Below are positions 11,850 to 23,660 of a stretch of DNA of 64,000 bases, one piece after another (positions within the stretch are counted from its first letter, which is position 1; each line of letters opens with the position of its first letter). The notes under the pieces are model-generated. The model was not told the DNA's origin. It saw only the letters and a program-made list of their open reading frames with translations, and made no database searches. The DNA lies in the NCBI RefSeq assembly GCF_032854445.1, contig NC_088304.1, forward strand, positions 26,051,704-26,115,703, given 5' to 3'. The stretch comes from Liolophura sinensis (lineage: Eukaryota; Mollusca; Polyplacophora; Chitonida; Chitonidae). Made by a program: the position numbers and the translations under genes.

Positions 11850-11962
11850 GTTGTTGACAGGCCTTCCCACTTACGGACTTGAACTCACAGCGACCGCATT
11901 GGTGAGAGGTTCCTGGGTCATTACGCTGAGCTAGCGCGCTAACCAACTGAGCCACGGAAGCC
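11850..11962 (-). repeat. SINE-A head fragment (tRNA-like)
   Basis: Only the head half remains: GACTTGAACTCACAGCGACC to CTAACCAACTGAGCCACGGA. It is the complement of GTGGCTCAGTTGGTTAG, the A-box-like region. Confidence 0.85.
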
Positions 11963-12889
11963 CCTCACCCAGTGTTAATGAGCTGTTACCGTAGCCATAA
12001 TACTCAATTGTTTTGCTACAGAAGATGTTTACGTCCGCTTTACCTAATCATCAAGTCTATATTACCTAATGGTTTACGGCTAAAACTTTACAAAACAGCC
12101 ACTTTTCTCTATAATCTACTGAAGCAAAACTGGGCTTTCCGAATTTCTAATATATAGGTAATATTTATATTTATGTGTTCCTATTTTCTGTTAATAAAAG
12201 GCATACTTAATTAGTTACGCATTTTCGCCAACGTAATAAATCAATAATGCCTAATGGACAGTTCATATATACACCAACGTATCAAATAATAAATAAATCA
12301 AAGGAGTGCGAAGAGAAGGTGAACGATTCAGTGTTAGCGGAATAATGTAAAGAATTGACCCCAAGGTACAGGTGAATTTCGCATCCTCCAGCGGTCCAGA
12401 TTTGCTGCATGAACGCAATATCTCAGAATGACAGATGACCTTGGTAAGAGTTCATGTGGTAGTAAGGCTGAGTGGTTTATGGGTTTACAGGGGCACCTTG
12501 ACCTAAACTTGATGCGTACACTGCTCTCAGGTCATTGATCTGTGTTACCCCGCCAGTAGCTCAGGGCTATCGGGTTTTGTTTATACTGGCGTGTAGGCAT
12601 ATGCCCGGTGTTTGTCCCTAAACTATGGAAGTCAGTTGAGGCCGTACTGATTTTCACTATTGACTTTCGACCAAAACATTAATATGGTAGTTTGAAGGAG
12701 ATCACGAGATTTGGTCGACATTCCCTCTATATTAGAACGACATTACGACATTCTAAAGAAATTTGCATACGGAAATAATATGAAAAGTTTTCTGTAAATC
12801 CGTTTATGTAAACGTTGATAAACAGATATTAATTACGCTGAAATTATACGTCAATATATGTTGTTAAGAATTGAACTGTGAGGTAGTTT

Positions 12890-12965
12890 TTCCCGGCCGC
12901 AGTCATATTTACCGTTTTAGTGTAAATGAGGTGCATGTATGCTTGAGTACGGCGTACAACTCCGA
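12890..12965 (+). repeat. SINE-A 3' remnant
   Basis: CTTGAGTACGGCGTACAACT is the SINE-A 3' end; the rest is too diverged to follow. Confidence 0.45.
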
Positions 12966-13250
12966 TCTACTAATCTAATATCTTTTATTTGTTTCATCGG
13001 TGCCTAACTCTGTAACAAATACAAAATATATACGTCGAAACAGATATTCGTATACAAGCCGTCAACCAATACATAAGTTCCAGGACCAATAAAGACTACA
13101 GCACGGACTATAAAACCAGAGGAGTTACGACAATGTGATAGTAATGGTCACACTTAATCGCCCCGTGTGGATTTACCACAGCAATTGTCTTATTCCGATA
13201 GTTTATGTATATGATTCAAAAATAGAAACGTACACGCCTCATGGCATTAT

Positions 13251-13487
13251 GGGGCTTCCGTGGCCGAGGTGGTTAGCGTGCCAGCGCCACCAAATGACCC
13301 AGGAGCCTCTCACCAGTGCTGTCGCTGTGAGTTCAAGTCCAACTTATGCTGGCTTCATCTCCGGCCGTAAGTGAGAAGGCCTACTAGCATCCTGCGGAGG
13401 GTCGTGGGTTTCCCGCGAGATCTGGCTGGTTTCCTCCCACCATAATGCTGACCGACGTCTTACAAGGGAAATATTGTTGAGTACGCC
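13251..13487 (+). repeat. SINE-A, nearly complete
   Basis: It runs from GGGCTTCCGTGGCCGAGGTG through GACCCAGGAGCCTCTCACCA and CACCATAATGCTGACCG to TATTGTTGAGTACG. The (AAAT)n tail is lost. Confidence 0.85.
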
Positions 13488-14411
13488 TATACACTTTCAT
13501 GAAAATTTAATCATAACTGTAGGAGAAGATGCGTTGACAAAGATTCATCCTTCACCAGCTTGCATGTTTGAAGGGCAGTAACTCTGGAAAGAAATGATGC
13601 GGCGCAATCCACATACCATATCCACATCATCTCATCGTCTCATCGGGCTTCCGCAGTATGAAGCGAAATTAGGACACCCACAATTGCTGTAGTGAGTGTC
13701 CTCGGCTTCGTACATGTACACCAATCTGCTAGGCCTGTAAGCTATTTGTCATTTTCAGCCGCTCTTGTTTTCATCCCGAGTACATCAAATAGTAGCATAT
13801 AGCCATACACCGCGTTGGCCTATTTCAATCTACCGGTTTACATGTACGCACAAATGTCTGGTATTTGCTGACATCTGCAAGTGTGTGGAAGTACTCACAG
13901 AGCCGGCCGGGTGCTCTGTGGGTAGCATGATCTCTATATACACACCTGTATCACAAATACTAACACTGATGAACGAATCGTTTAAAATGCGTAGAATTCC
14001 TGGACCTTATAATCAGTGGATGTAAAACAAACTATGTTGTCAGCATAATGGGCTTTGTTGATTTAATCATAGGCGTGTTTGATCCTTTGATCTTTTCCCA
14101 GGTGCACGTTAACCGTGTATACAGCATATATAATACGTACGTACTAAGGTAGGTTGATATCGGTGTTTCGGTGCTCCCTGACCTGTTGAGCACTGAGACC
14201 GCAATCCGACACGTCCTCTCAGTACCATAAAGTTAATAGCTGCATGACGTCAGATTTAGTGATAGGTAGACGGTCTGGTGAGGTGACAGACAGTGTGCAG
14301 AAATCAATCGGATCTGAGCTTATCAGAGCACAGGTGCAGCTCACAATGTGAACGGGTAAAGGCGATGGGGAAACCCAATCGCTGTTATTAACTTATCCCG
14401 ATACTACCGCC

Positions 14412-17400
14412 ATGCAAACCTCAGCGTGCCGAGGTACGCGTTCCGTCTGTGGTCAAACGTTTGATTACACCATCAAAATCATCCTGACCGGAGACGTCAG
14501 GGTGGGTAAAACTACATTCCTCCATCGCTTCGTGAGTGGTGAGTTTAATTCACACCTGAAACAGAGTGACGGGATGGGCCCTCGCACTAAAGTGTTGGAG
14601 AGGGACGGGAAGAAAATACTCACCCGCATCTGGGATACTGCAGGTGGGTTCAGTCTTAGCGTCTTTGAGCTTAGTGTAATAGACCACAGGAACTGGTAAA
14701 ATAAGTGTATAAAAACATACGTATTTTTTAAAAATTACTTTTGCTATTTCTTGAAAATTAGTTCTCATAGTAACAAAGACAAACTCACAAGGGCTACAAC
14801 ATTTCCATATTGTCTTACAATCAAGCAAATGGCCTGCGTTGAAAAGTAGAATGTACTGAATTAAAAATGACTGACTGACAAACCGACCAAAAGACGGACC
14901 GACCGACAGACAAACTTCACCCAGCTAATAACTGTGAAAGTGGATCAAGCAACGATGTCACCATCACATGCAAATGAGCCACATGAACAACACATTGTGA
15001 GTTAAAGCCATGTGCTTGCTAGGCAAATCAGAAATGTGAAAATGGCTAGTCAATACGTGTTTGTTGACATTGAAAGATAAGCCGTTACATTGATGCTAAA
15101 ACGCTGGGCGTGCATGTGGTTACCATGGCGACGTGGTATACTTAGAGAAGAGCCAGGTGCACGTAATGGTCTTTTCTCCTTATCAATCGAGTCCTCTGAT
15201 GTCATCGGCTGTTTGTATTCAGGCGAAAGGCGTTTATTATCGTCTTCCGCGAAATATATAAATAGTGCTGAGGCCTCTTGAGTGTTGACCTACATATTGA
15301 TTGTGTTGTTATTTTCTGTACGACTGGCTAACGGTTTCGTTTATACCTATATATATTTAAAAGCCCTATTCTTGTGTGGTTTCTACTGAGAGACGACTAG
15401 TTCAATGAGGCCACTGATGTCGTGAGTTTCAAAAACTTTACAGCGACTCGGGGTGTCCTCAGGTGCACACAATCCATCCCCACCTTCTCCGCTTCAAATA
15501 AACACATTTTCGGAGAAACATGGGATTTATAAGAAACAAATAACATGACTGATAATATACTGGTAATTGTGAAAAATTACAAGTGATCTATAAATGCTCT
15601 CATTCTGACAAGTCAGGTGTAAGGAGCAATGGTGGAATATTTACCAGATCAGAGTTTCAAATTTTCTACAATTATAACTGCTTTGTGACATTTCAGATGT
15701 GATAAGTTTTAACTCCTATTGTGACAATTAAACGCCATGGTCTTTGGCTTAAGTCTGTTGTGATTAGCAATTAATCACCTGTTGTTAGGTGCTCATGAGA
15801 TGTGATCAGCGGTATATCTAGGTGATATTAGATGAGGCAAAGAGGCCGTATTTCACCGGTTACTTGGCCATATGTCAACTGTGGTCGGTTTTCTGGTTTT
15901 ACTCTCTATGATTTTTTTATACTGTATTCCTGCACAAACCTAGACCACGCTGGTGGTTTAATGATCTCCGAGGCTTTGGTCCCTTTGCATTATTTTAATG
16001 GGATTTTATGTTAAATGTGATGACAACACACCATTTTGAGTAATTCTAAACCACTGTTGTCTAACATATAGCGATTTACATCACCTCACCTTTATTTCAC
16101 CACTGCTCTTGTTTTACCCTCTATGTTGTCATCTTTTTCATATTGCAATAAACCAGTTGTTAATATTCTTGAGTACGGCGCAAAACATCAATCAAATAAA
16201 TAAATAAATCAGTTCTCATCAGCAGTTTTTCTGATTTAGAACAGTTGATGTCCGTATATATAATGTAAATATCATCTTGGTGGTGACCAATTGGACATGC
16301 TTTCTGTTCCGTTTCAGGTCAGGAACGCTTTCGGAGCCTGACCACATCTCACTACCGGGATGTACACGGCTGTCTGCTCTTGTATGATGTCACAAACGAA
16401 CAGAGCTTTGATCATGTACTCTATTGGTTGGTATTATTAAATTTTCCAACTTTTAGGTTGATTTGCGATCCCTTGCTTGTTGAAGGCTCATTGCCCAATC
16501 TTAAATTACCCGCAATTTGTTGTTTTAGAAATTCATATGATCTAAGAGTCAGCAAGAATAGCTTTCAAACCTCAGTGTGCATGACCGTCACCTCGGAATT
16601 TGTTAAAGTTGCGTTCTATGCTTTTGGAAGATAAGCCTTCTCTTGAATTGGGAACTCATAAAACTCCTTCGTGAATTTAACAAAGTTACCATTAACTGTG
16701 AATTCTTTCGGTTTTGCTTACATTTCTTCACACATATCGATGTATTCGTGCTCATAAAACAGCTAGGTAGTGCACAAACGTTACAGCGTTACAACTATCG
16801 GTGTATTCGTGATCATAAAACAGCTAGGTAGTGCACAAACATTACAGCGTTACAAATATCGGTGTGTGCCCATAAAACAGCTAGGTAGTGCACAAACATT
16901 ACAGCTTTACAAATATCGGTGTATTCGTGCTCATAAAACAGCTAGGTAGTGCACAAACGTTGCAGCGTTTCAAATATCGGTGTAAGTGTGCCCATAAAAC
17001 AGCTAGGTAGTGCACAAACATTACAGCGTTACAAATATCGGTGTATTCGTGATCATAAAACAGCTAGGTAGTGCACAAACGTTACAGCGTTACAAATATC
17101 GGTGTAAGTGTGCCCATAAAACAGCTAGGTAGTGCAGAAACGTTACAGCGTTACAAATATCGGTGTATTCGTGATCATAAAACAGCTAGGTAGTGCACAA
17201 ATGTTACAGCATTACAAATATCGGTGTATTCGTGATCATAAAACAGCTAGGTAGTGCACAAACGTTACAGCGTTACAAATATCGGTGTAAGTGTGTCCAT
17301 AAAACAGCTAGGTAGTGCACAAACATTACAGCGTTACAAATATCGGTGTATTCGTGATCATAAAACAGCTAGGTAGTGCACAAACGTTACAGCGTTACAA

Positions 17401-18008
17401 ATATCGGTGTAAGTGTGCCCATAAAACAGCTAGGTAGTGCACAAACGTTACAGCGTTACAAATATCGGTGTATTCGTGATCATAAAACAGCTAGGTAGTG
17501 CACAAACGTTACAGCATTACAAATATCGGTGTATTCGTGATCATAAAACAGCTAGGTAGTGCACAAACGTTACAGCGTTACAAATATCGGTGTAAGTGTG
17601 CCCATAAAACAACTAGGTAGTGCATATATCGATTTCAGCTGGTCTGAGTCTCCCATTAACAGTTCTTATCTACATAATGTTGTGATATGTCTACTCTGTA
17701 ATACTTCTTGACATTACAGGTACAACGACTTACAAGACAAATCTGAACCATTACCAAAGATTATTCTGGTTGGCACCAAATGCCACATGTACAGAGTAGT
17801 CTCGCGAGACCGCGCGGAGAAATTGGCGGAGAATTTGGAGGTTCCCTATATGGAGGTAAGCGCTGAGCTTGGACTGAACGTTGAGGAGGCGTTTGAAAAC
17901 ATCACAGAGCAAATCCTAGAGACGTTAAAACAAAAGTCTGCGTCTATAACATTGACTAACACGGCGGCTGTGCGAGAAGAGAAATGGAAGTGTGGCTGTT
18001 CTTGCTGA
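14412..18008 (+). CDS. divergent Rab-like small GTPase, gene A (209 aa, 3 exons)
   Basis: Exons 14412-14643, 16318-16426 and 17720-18008 join in phase (1, then 2) with GT..AG introns and total 630 nt. The product has a Rab/Ras G domain: P-loop GDVRVGKT (27-34), G3 WDTAGQE (74-80) followed by [11 protein letters not shown] as in Rab switch II, then LLLYDVT. The C-terminus KWKCGCSC offers cysteines for geranylgeranylation, so a membrane-attached trafficking GTPase is inferred. Unusual points: G4 reads TKCH (133-136) instead of NKxD; the switch-I threonine position is Gly (SDGMGPR, G54); and G5 reads SAE rather than SAK. The start is the only upstream Met. Intron 1 carries repeat-family-R4 and SINE-A fragments; intron 2 is largely minisatellite. 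It is convergent with paralogue B. The exact Rab subfamily was not recognised. Confidence 0.88.
15825..16060 (+). repeat. dispersed repeat family R4, in intron 1 of Rab-like gene A
   Basis: Shared blocks GTATTTCACCGGTTAC, TTTACTCTCTATG and ATTTTAATGGGATTTTATG recur at 24985-25130, 28194-28320, 31800-32010 and 32145-32260, and inverted at 44060-44125. It is non-coding; termini are undefined. Confidence 0.65.
16163..16210 (+). repeat. SINE-A 3' tail fragment
   Basis: It contains TATTCTTGAGTACGGCGCAA followed by (AAAT)n, in intron 1 of gene A, about 100 bp before exon 2. Confidence 0.75.
16741..17632 (+). repeat. 61-bp minisatellite, 15 units of two types
   Basis: Every unit carries CATAAAACAGCTAGGTAGTG. 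Type A begins TGTATTCGTGATC; type B begins TGTAAGTGTGCCC. The order read by eye is AABABABAABABAAB, the last ten units being two copies of ABAAB (a 305-bp higher-order unit). The third unit is shortened and the last runs out. It fills most of intron 2 of gene A. Confidence 0.92.
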
Positions 18009-19396
18009 CAAATATAAGATGTGTAAGAAACCGTGGCTGTTTATTTTTAAACCAGAGCATGCTGACGTGAACCCGATTGCTTCTTTTATAGGAAAAATGG
18101 CAATGACGCCATGATGTCGTGGATTTACCCTACCAAAAACAGAACATCATTACGCCCCCAAGAGAGTCGCACATGTCCAAAGTTGTTGCTTTTGAGTTGG
18201 ATGCTTGATGTCGATGAACAGTATTTTATCGCATCCTTTGGGTACGTGTAATGGACAAAAAAAAAACTGACCCAAAGACAACTAACGGGTATACACAGAA
18301 ACATTCTATAGGACGAACAAGCTACAAGCAGTTTTGCAAATATGGTTGAATGAATTTTTCCACCAGTCTGTGAGGTGTATGCCAGTGGAACGTGTATATC
18401 TTACCGCTCGCTGTGTCACATATAAATATGTAATACCCATATGGACAAACGTGACTGAACTGAAAACCAAATATACGATGAGGAAGACTTCCTGGCGGGT
18501 TGTAAGCTGTGAAATTATATTTCTTCACTCTGAAGGACAAATGGTAAATTGGATGCGTGTCGAAAGGGTTTAGGCTTTTATCATGAGTGTTAGATTTTTT
18601 GAGTGGGAATTTTTGCCTCACTTAATTTCAGAGGCAAGTCTGTGAAGCCAGATAATGCCGAACAGACTGGACTGAACACAACTGTAAAGTCGTTTTCACC
18701 TGTTAATGAAAACAGGCGAATGTGAATAATCCCGGTCTGAAAACATGGACATTCTTGGATAGGAGGATTTGGTTATCAACGTAGTCATCAAAATGTTAGC
18801 ATTTCAAAAATGTCAGTTCAAGAAACTCCTGCTACAATTGGAGTACATATGTTGTGGCATCGCTACCAAATCTTAGAGATGACAACGTTTTCTTTCGTGC
18901 AGCATTTTCATACATAAATGCGACAGGCAAAATGACGACTTCATGTCAAGCGTATCCCATATGTTGCCGTTGAAGGATTTGTCATGTTCACTCCGGCAGC
19001 ACTTTACCAAATGGGCAGAAGCGAAACCTCCACTGGCTACTACTAAACTTAGCACTGAAAACATGCCTCTTTCTAGTGGTAAAGTGGTAAATATACTTGT
19101 GATGAAATGGTCGACAGACCATATCTCGAGTCTGATATATTGGTTGCATGACTTATGTTTGTATTCGTGGCTTTGCCTGTGTTAACTGGGAAACTCCTTT
19201 TCACGAGTACCTCTCTTTATGCTGCACGATTATTTGCTGAGGAATTTTCCTTTGCTTTCAAATGATTTGTTATATGTATTTATTTACTGTACCCGAGTCT
19301 TTCATCTAGGAGCATGGGGTGATGTGATTAGAAGTTTATAATCAATTATGTATATCAATTCAATGGTGTTGTAAACATTACCTTGTGTTTGTGTAG

Positions 19397-19530
19397 GAAG
19401 GTCTGTCAACATCCTATGGATAGTCGTGGGCTTTCCCCGAGCTCTGCTTGGTTTCCTCCGACCATAATGCTGGCCGCCGTCGTATAAGTGAAATATTCTT
19501 GAGTACGGCGTAAAACACCAATCAATCAGA
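19397..19530 (+). repeat. SINE-A, 3' half
   Basis: From AGGAAGGTCTGTCAACATCC to GTACGGCGTAAAACACCAAT; the tail is short. Confidence 0.85.
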
Positions 19531-20334
19531 TTGTGTATGTCAGTAAATGTGTCACATATTCAAATCAATCCACAAATGTAACTTAGTCCTTCCGTGTATT
19601 ACGTCCAGCTTGCCGTTGCCTCATACATGATTTATTGTTACTTATTGAATACTATATATAATGTCAGTCGAATGAGATATTGTTTCATATCTCTGTGAAA
19701 AATTCTATCCTGCTATTGAACTCAGTGATGCAGGTAAAACGCCACAAAGCTAAATGAACGAAATCACGTGCTAAATCATTGTCCTTCGTTACCCGTCCCT
19801 TCTGTGAGTACAGGGAGCCAAATGAACAATTCATTAGGCGGGTACAATGACTATCAATATCTGTCGAGAGCCTGATCTGACAACTTGCGCAGATAGGTCA
19901 AAAGTCAAGAGATCACGTGATGCCAGTAGGTGACCAGATCAAGGTTTTGTAAATCTGGAGTTGGGCGTTATGGCAAAACGTCATTGTCATCGTGATCTGT
20001 ATCGTGATTCGTACTACATTGTAACGTGTAGGATTTTACTTTATTGATAATGTGACGTATGCGCCGAGCAGCAAAAAGTAGTTCAGGTCATTGTCTTTAC
20101 GGGTTAAGTTCACTGACCTCTCCGCTCACATGGCCAATGTGGTTCTTGGTGTCTGCTATTCTGAGAAGTTGATCATATCGATGAATAATTATAGTTACCT
20201 AATAATAGCATGTCTTGGTTTAGAAACCCCCAAAATCAACACACGATACGCTTATTAACGGTGAACGCGCGGTAGGTTGATTTAAAACTTGTCCTTGACT
20301 TCAAAGAAATAAAGCGTGGGTGGCCAGTAAAAAT

Positions 20335-20475
20335 ATATTTATTTATTTGATCGGTGTTTTACGAAGTACTTAACAATAATAAACTTGAACGACGGCGGTC
20401 ATGGTTATGGTGAGAGGATACCGGGGTCGGAACCCAGGACCATCCACGCGCTATTGACAGACCTTCCCACGTATA
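20335..20475 (-). repeat. SINE-A, diverged
   Basis: ATTTATTTGATCGGTGTTTT, GACGGCGGTCATGG and CAGACCTTCCCACGTA are visible; many substitutions indicate age. Confidence 0.75.
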
Positions 20476-21575
20476 TGTACGAGTCAGATGCATATTTGGA
20501 ATATCTCGAGCATGTATAGCAACATAACAAAGTGTTTAAGTACTTGGTATTCTGCTGTTCATTCATTAATTTACTTGTGTGGCGATATCTAAGTTTGCCA
20601 TGTACTATCACCGTGACACAGTTGTCAAAAGAATCGCATTTTGTGCGTATTTTCGTAGGCATGACTGTTGCCAGCCTATTAAATTATATTCAATGGACAT
20701 GAGACTTTTTTGTAACTCTGTCGTTATATTCAAACCTCCAGTGTTACGCACTATCATACTTGTCAATAAACACCGCGCATACAGACATGATATTTCGCAA
20801 TGTGGGCGTAGAAGCACAAAGCGGTACTCTGCAAGCATCGCCTAAATGACGATGTGGATATTCTGTATTGCCAAGTGGAAGCTTTCAGGTAAACCGTTAC
20901 TAACATACGTCTACCTAGCTTTGTCCCTGGTGCTTAACAATGTACATAGACCAGCAACATGACTCACTCAGTCAGGGGTCTCTTTCGCTGATCCACCTGC
21001 CCGTGTGCCTTCACTTGCTGAATGTATCAGCCAAGGACAAGGACGTGTGTCGTGTGCCATACAAAATACGCCTGGAAAAGCTGGGACAAGGCGGTCGCCG
21101 CCCTTCTGCACACAGGATGACGCATGGCATGTGACAGCCGCTTTGAAATGTCAATAATCAGAAGCGTATGCAATACGAGAGTTGTAATGTTACACTGTTG
21201 CGTAATTGATCCCATTTTACGGGCATGAAGTGTAAACCGGTATTCAGAATGAAGTGTGAGGTTGTTCATGCCAGGATCTCCACAACACGAGTAACACGTA
21301 CAAATAATGATTCACAAGAGAAGGCAGATGGTTAGGAGTTCCTCTATCAAATAAGGGAAAAGATTACCAAAATATAATTGTCACTCATTCATTATGACTT
21401 TTTGAGAAAAGCAAGGTCGTGATGACGAATGATTATTTTTCACACAGATTTTACCACCCCACCCCCTCCCCCCACATTAACTGACATGACACACTATGGA
21501 CGTAGATCTTCAGAAATATACGAATGAAACTGTGGTGATTACTGGATGTGCGCACATCTATTAATAACTCTGCTC

Positions 21576-21685
21576 AGTTTCTCCCACCATAACGCTGGCC
21601 CCCCGTCGTATAAGTGAAATATTCCTGAGTATGGCGTAAAACTCAAATAAAAAAACTCAATCAAATAAATAAATAAATAAATAAG
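21576..21685 (+). repeat. SINE-A 3' end with AAAT tail
   Basis: It contains TTTCTCCCACCATAACGCTG, GTCGTATAAGTGAAATATTC and an AATA-rich tail. Confidence 0.8.
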
Positions 21686-21963
21686 TAAATATGTATCAAT
21701 TAGAGTATTATCGTTGTAGGTATCAATAACTCTGACACAAAAAGCGCTTGATGGCGTATACTAACATACTAGGCACAGAGTTATTTATATATGGATTTCT
21801 CAGAACCAGAAAGTCGTTTAATACTTAGACTTGTTAATGAAAATGATAGATTCTTAAATGAGGAGATTGCAACAAATGTAAAAGTTCACAGAAGGAACAT
21901 AAAAAATTGTATCTAGGAATTTGTGTACTAATGTTGTAATACTGTTTTATATATTTGTTTGTT

Positions 21964-22022
21964 ATTTATTTATTTGATTGGTGTTTTACGCCGTACTCAA
22001 GAATGTTTCACTTATACGACGG
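21964..22022 (-). repeat. SINE-A 3' fragment
   Basis: It contains TTTATTTGATTGGTGTTTTA to CACTTATACGACGGCC, then unrelated sequence: a very short, severely truncated copy. Confidence 0.8.
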
Positions 22023-22842
22023 CCTAGGACTATTTTAAACAAGTACAGTACAGCTAAGGCTGAATTTGTGACAACAACTGTGTATCTGTGAAGTAGGTAG
22101 ACTCTAAAGGAACTATATGTGGAGCATTAGCTCCTAAATATGTAGGTCAGATATATAAGGTATGTTTTGACACATAATACGTGCAGGAATAGTTCACCAG
22201 GTTTAATAACGCACGCATTCCTCACAGACCGGTAAACGCCTTAATTACTGAACATAGGACAGAGTTACATAGTACTCGCACGGAACGTATGACCTATATC
22301 CAGAGATCGAGCGCGATAGTATAACAGAAACAGCTTGAACACGTGAGGGATCACAGAAAATACCAGCATACATCACGTTCAGGCAATAAATCACCACCAA
22401 ATGCAATAGTATAAACCTTGGTTTAGTAAATAGCCATAGTAAATCTACGTGTCAGGCCTGAGAGTCCTTATTACTTGTTACCTAGAAAAGAAGGGGCACA
22501 CCCAGTATTTTTCACGTATGTGAAGTGTGGTTAGGCTCGTCAGTACTGGATATCATAGCGCCTAGCGTAAATTATCCGCCGTCTCTCCATACACTCAACA
22601 AATTGCATGAAGTAAGTATGAATGAGGCAGTCAAGGATAGTGAAGTATTTCATTGTTGTTTTTTCCGGTCATATCACGACGTTGTGCTGCCTCACTGAAG
22701 GGTTGTGTCGAAGACACCAGATATGACACCACATGCAAGTACAGTATACAGATACAGTGCCGATTAGGGACCACCTTACGAAGCAGTCGCAAACATACCC
22801 TTGGCGTAAAATCCATCAGAGCAAATAGTAGTATTTATTACT

Positions 22843-23035
22843 TTTATTTATTTGATTGGTGTTTCACGCCAAGAATATTTCACTCATACAAAGGCGGTCA
22901 GCATTATCGTGGGAGGAAAGCGGATAGAGCCCGAGGGAGACCCATGACCATCCGCAGATTGCTGACAGACCTTTGCTCGTACCAGCCAGCCTGTGCTAGA
23001 CTGGAACTCACAGCTACCGCACTGGCAACTAGGAC
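22843..23035 (-). repeat. SINE-A with head
   Basis: It contains TTTATTTGATTGGTGTTTCA through CATGACCATCCGCAGATTGC to GGAACTCACAGCTACCGCAC. It lies tail-out beside the next copy in opposite orientation. Confidence 0.82.
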
Positions 23036-23069
23036 ATAATGCCGCGCTGGCACGATATCCACGTCGACC

Positions 23070-23278
23070 ACGAAGGCCACGAAGGACTAATGACCCAGGA
23101 GCCTCTCACCGTTCCCTGTGAGGTCAAGTCTAGCTTATGTTGGCTTTCTCTCCGGCCGCATGTGGGAAGGTCCTCAGCAACCTGCGGATGATCGTGGGTT
23201 TCCTTCCATCACAATGCTGGCCGTCGTCGTGTAAGTGAAATATTCTTGAGTACGGGGTAAAACACCAAAGTTATAAAA
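23070..23278 (+). repeat. SINE-A with head
   Basis: It contains GAAGGCCACGAAGGAC, CCAGGAGCCTCTCACC, TCTCTCCGGCCGCATGTGG and ATTCTTGAGTACGGGGTAAA. Together with the preceding copy it makes an inverted pair that could fold. Confidence 0.82.
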
Positions 23279-23660
23279 AAAATAACTAATTATACCTGAC
23301 TTTTGTGGACATAAAATTAACAACAGGACACCAAATATGTTTTCCGTTATCTTTTCATGATTACGCACTACCGTCGGCATCAATAGTTTGCTCAGAAAAT
23401 GACAAATGAAACATGTCAGCAATTCTGCCTATCAAGCGAAACCATCATATTTCCACATTGCCATCACATTGCCTATGACCGGTTTCTCTGTCTACATTGA
23501 CAAAACAGGATTTGAGCGACATTCTTGAATTAGAAGGTCTAATGTCTCACGGTTTGCCATCTCAGATCATTTAAAACAGAAGGCGTACATCCGCCAGCTA
23601 AATAAAAAAGCAATGTAAAAACAAATAAATTAAATTATTTAAAAGTTCTAAAACACTTTG

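Larger units (their letters stand above)
11970..14400. other. intergenic, no gene seen apart from SINE remnants
   Basis: No conserved coding pattern was found. The stretch immediately before gene A (14150-14411) presumably holds its 5' UTR and promoter, but no TATA element or initiator could be singled out. Confidence 0.4.
18009..23660. other. space between the convergent Rab-like genes; no gene seen
   Basis: It holds at least six SINE-A pieces. None of the short open frames shows a recognisable domain. Both genes' 3' UTRs must lie at its ends. Confidence 0.5.

Noticed and set aside
11850-11962. tRNA gene
   Set aside because: The tRNA-like sequence is the head of SINE-A; similar heads occur in many copies and are fused to the SINE body.
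14644-14828. Rab A exon 1 continuing past 14643
   Set aside because: The open frame runs on to a stop at 14697-14699, but GTGGGT after CTGCAG is a good donor and the next exon supplies QERFRS in phase, as in gene B.
16741-17632. CRISPR-like array
   Set aside because: The units are contiguous 61-bp repeats without unique spacers, in an intron of an animal gene.
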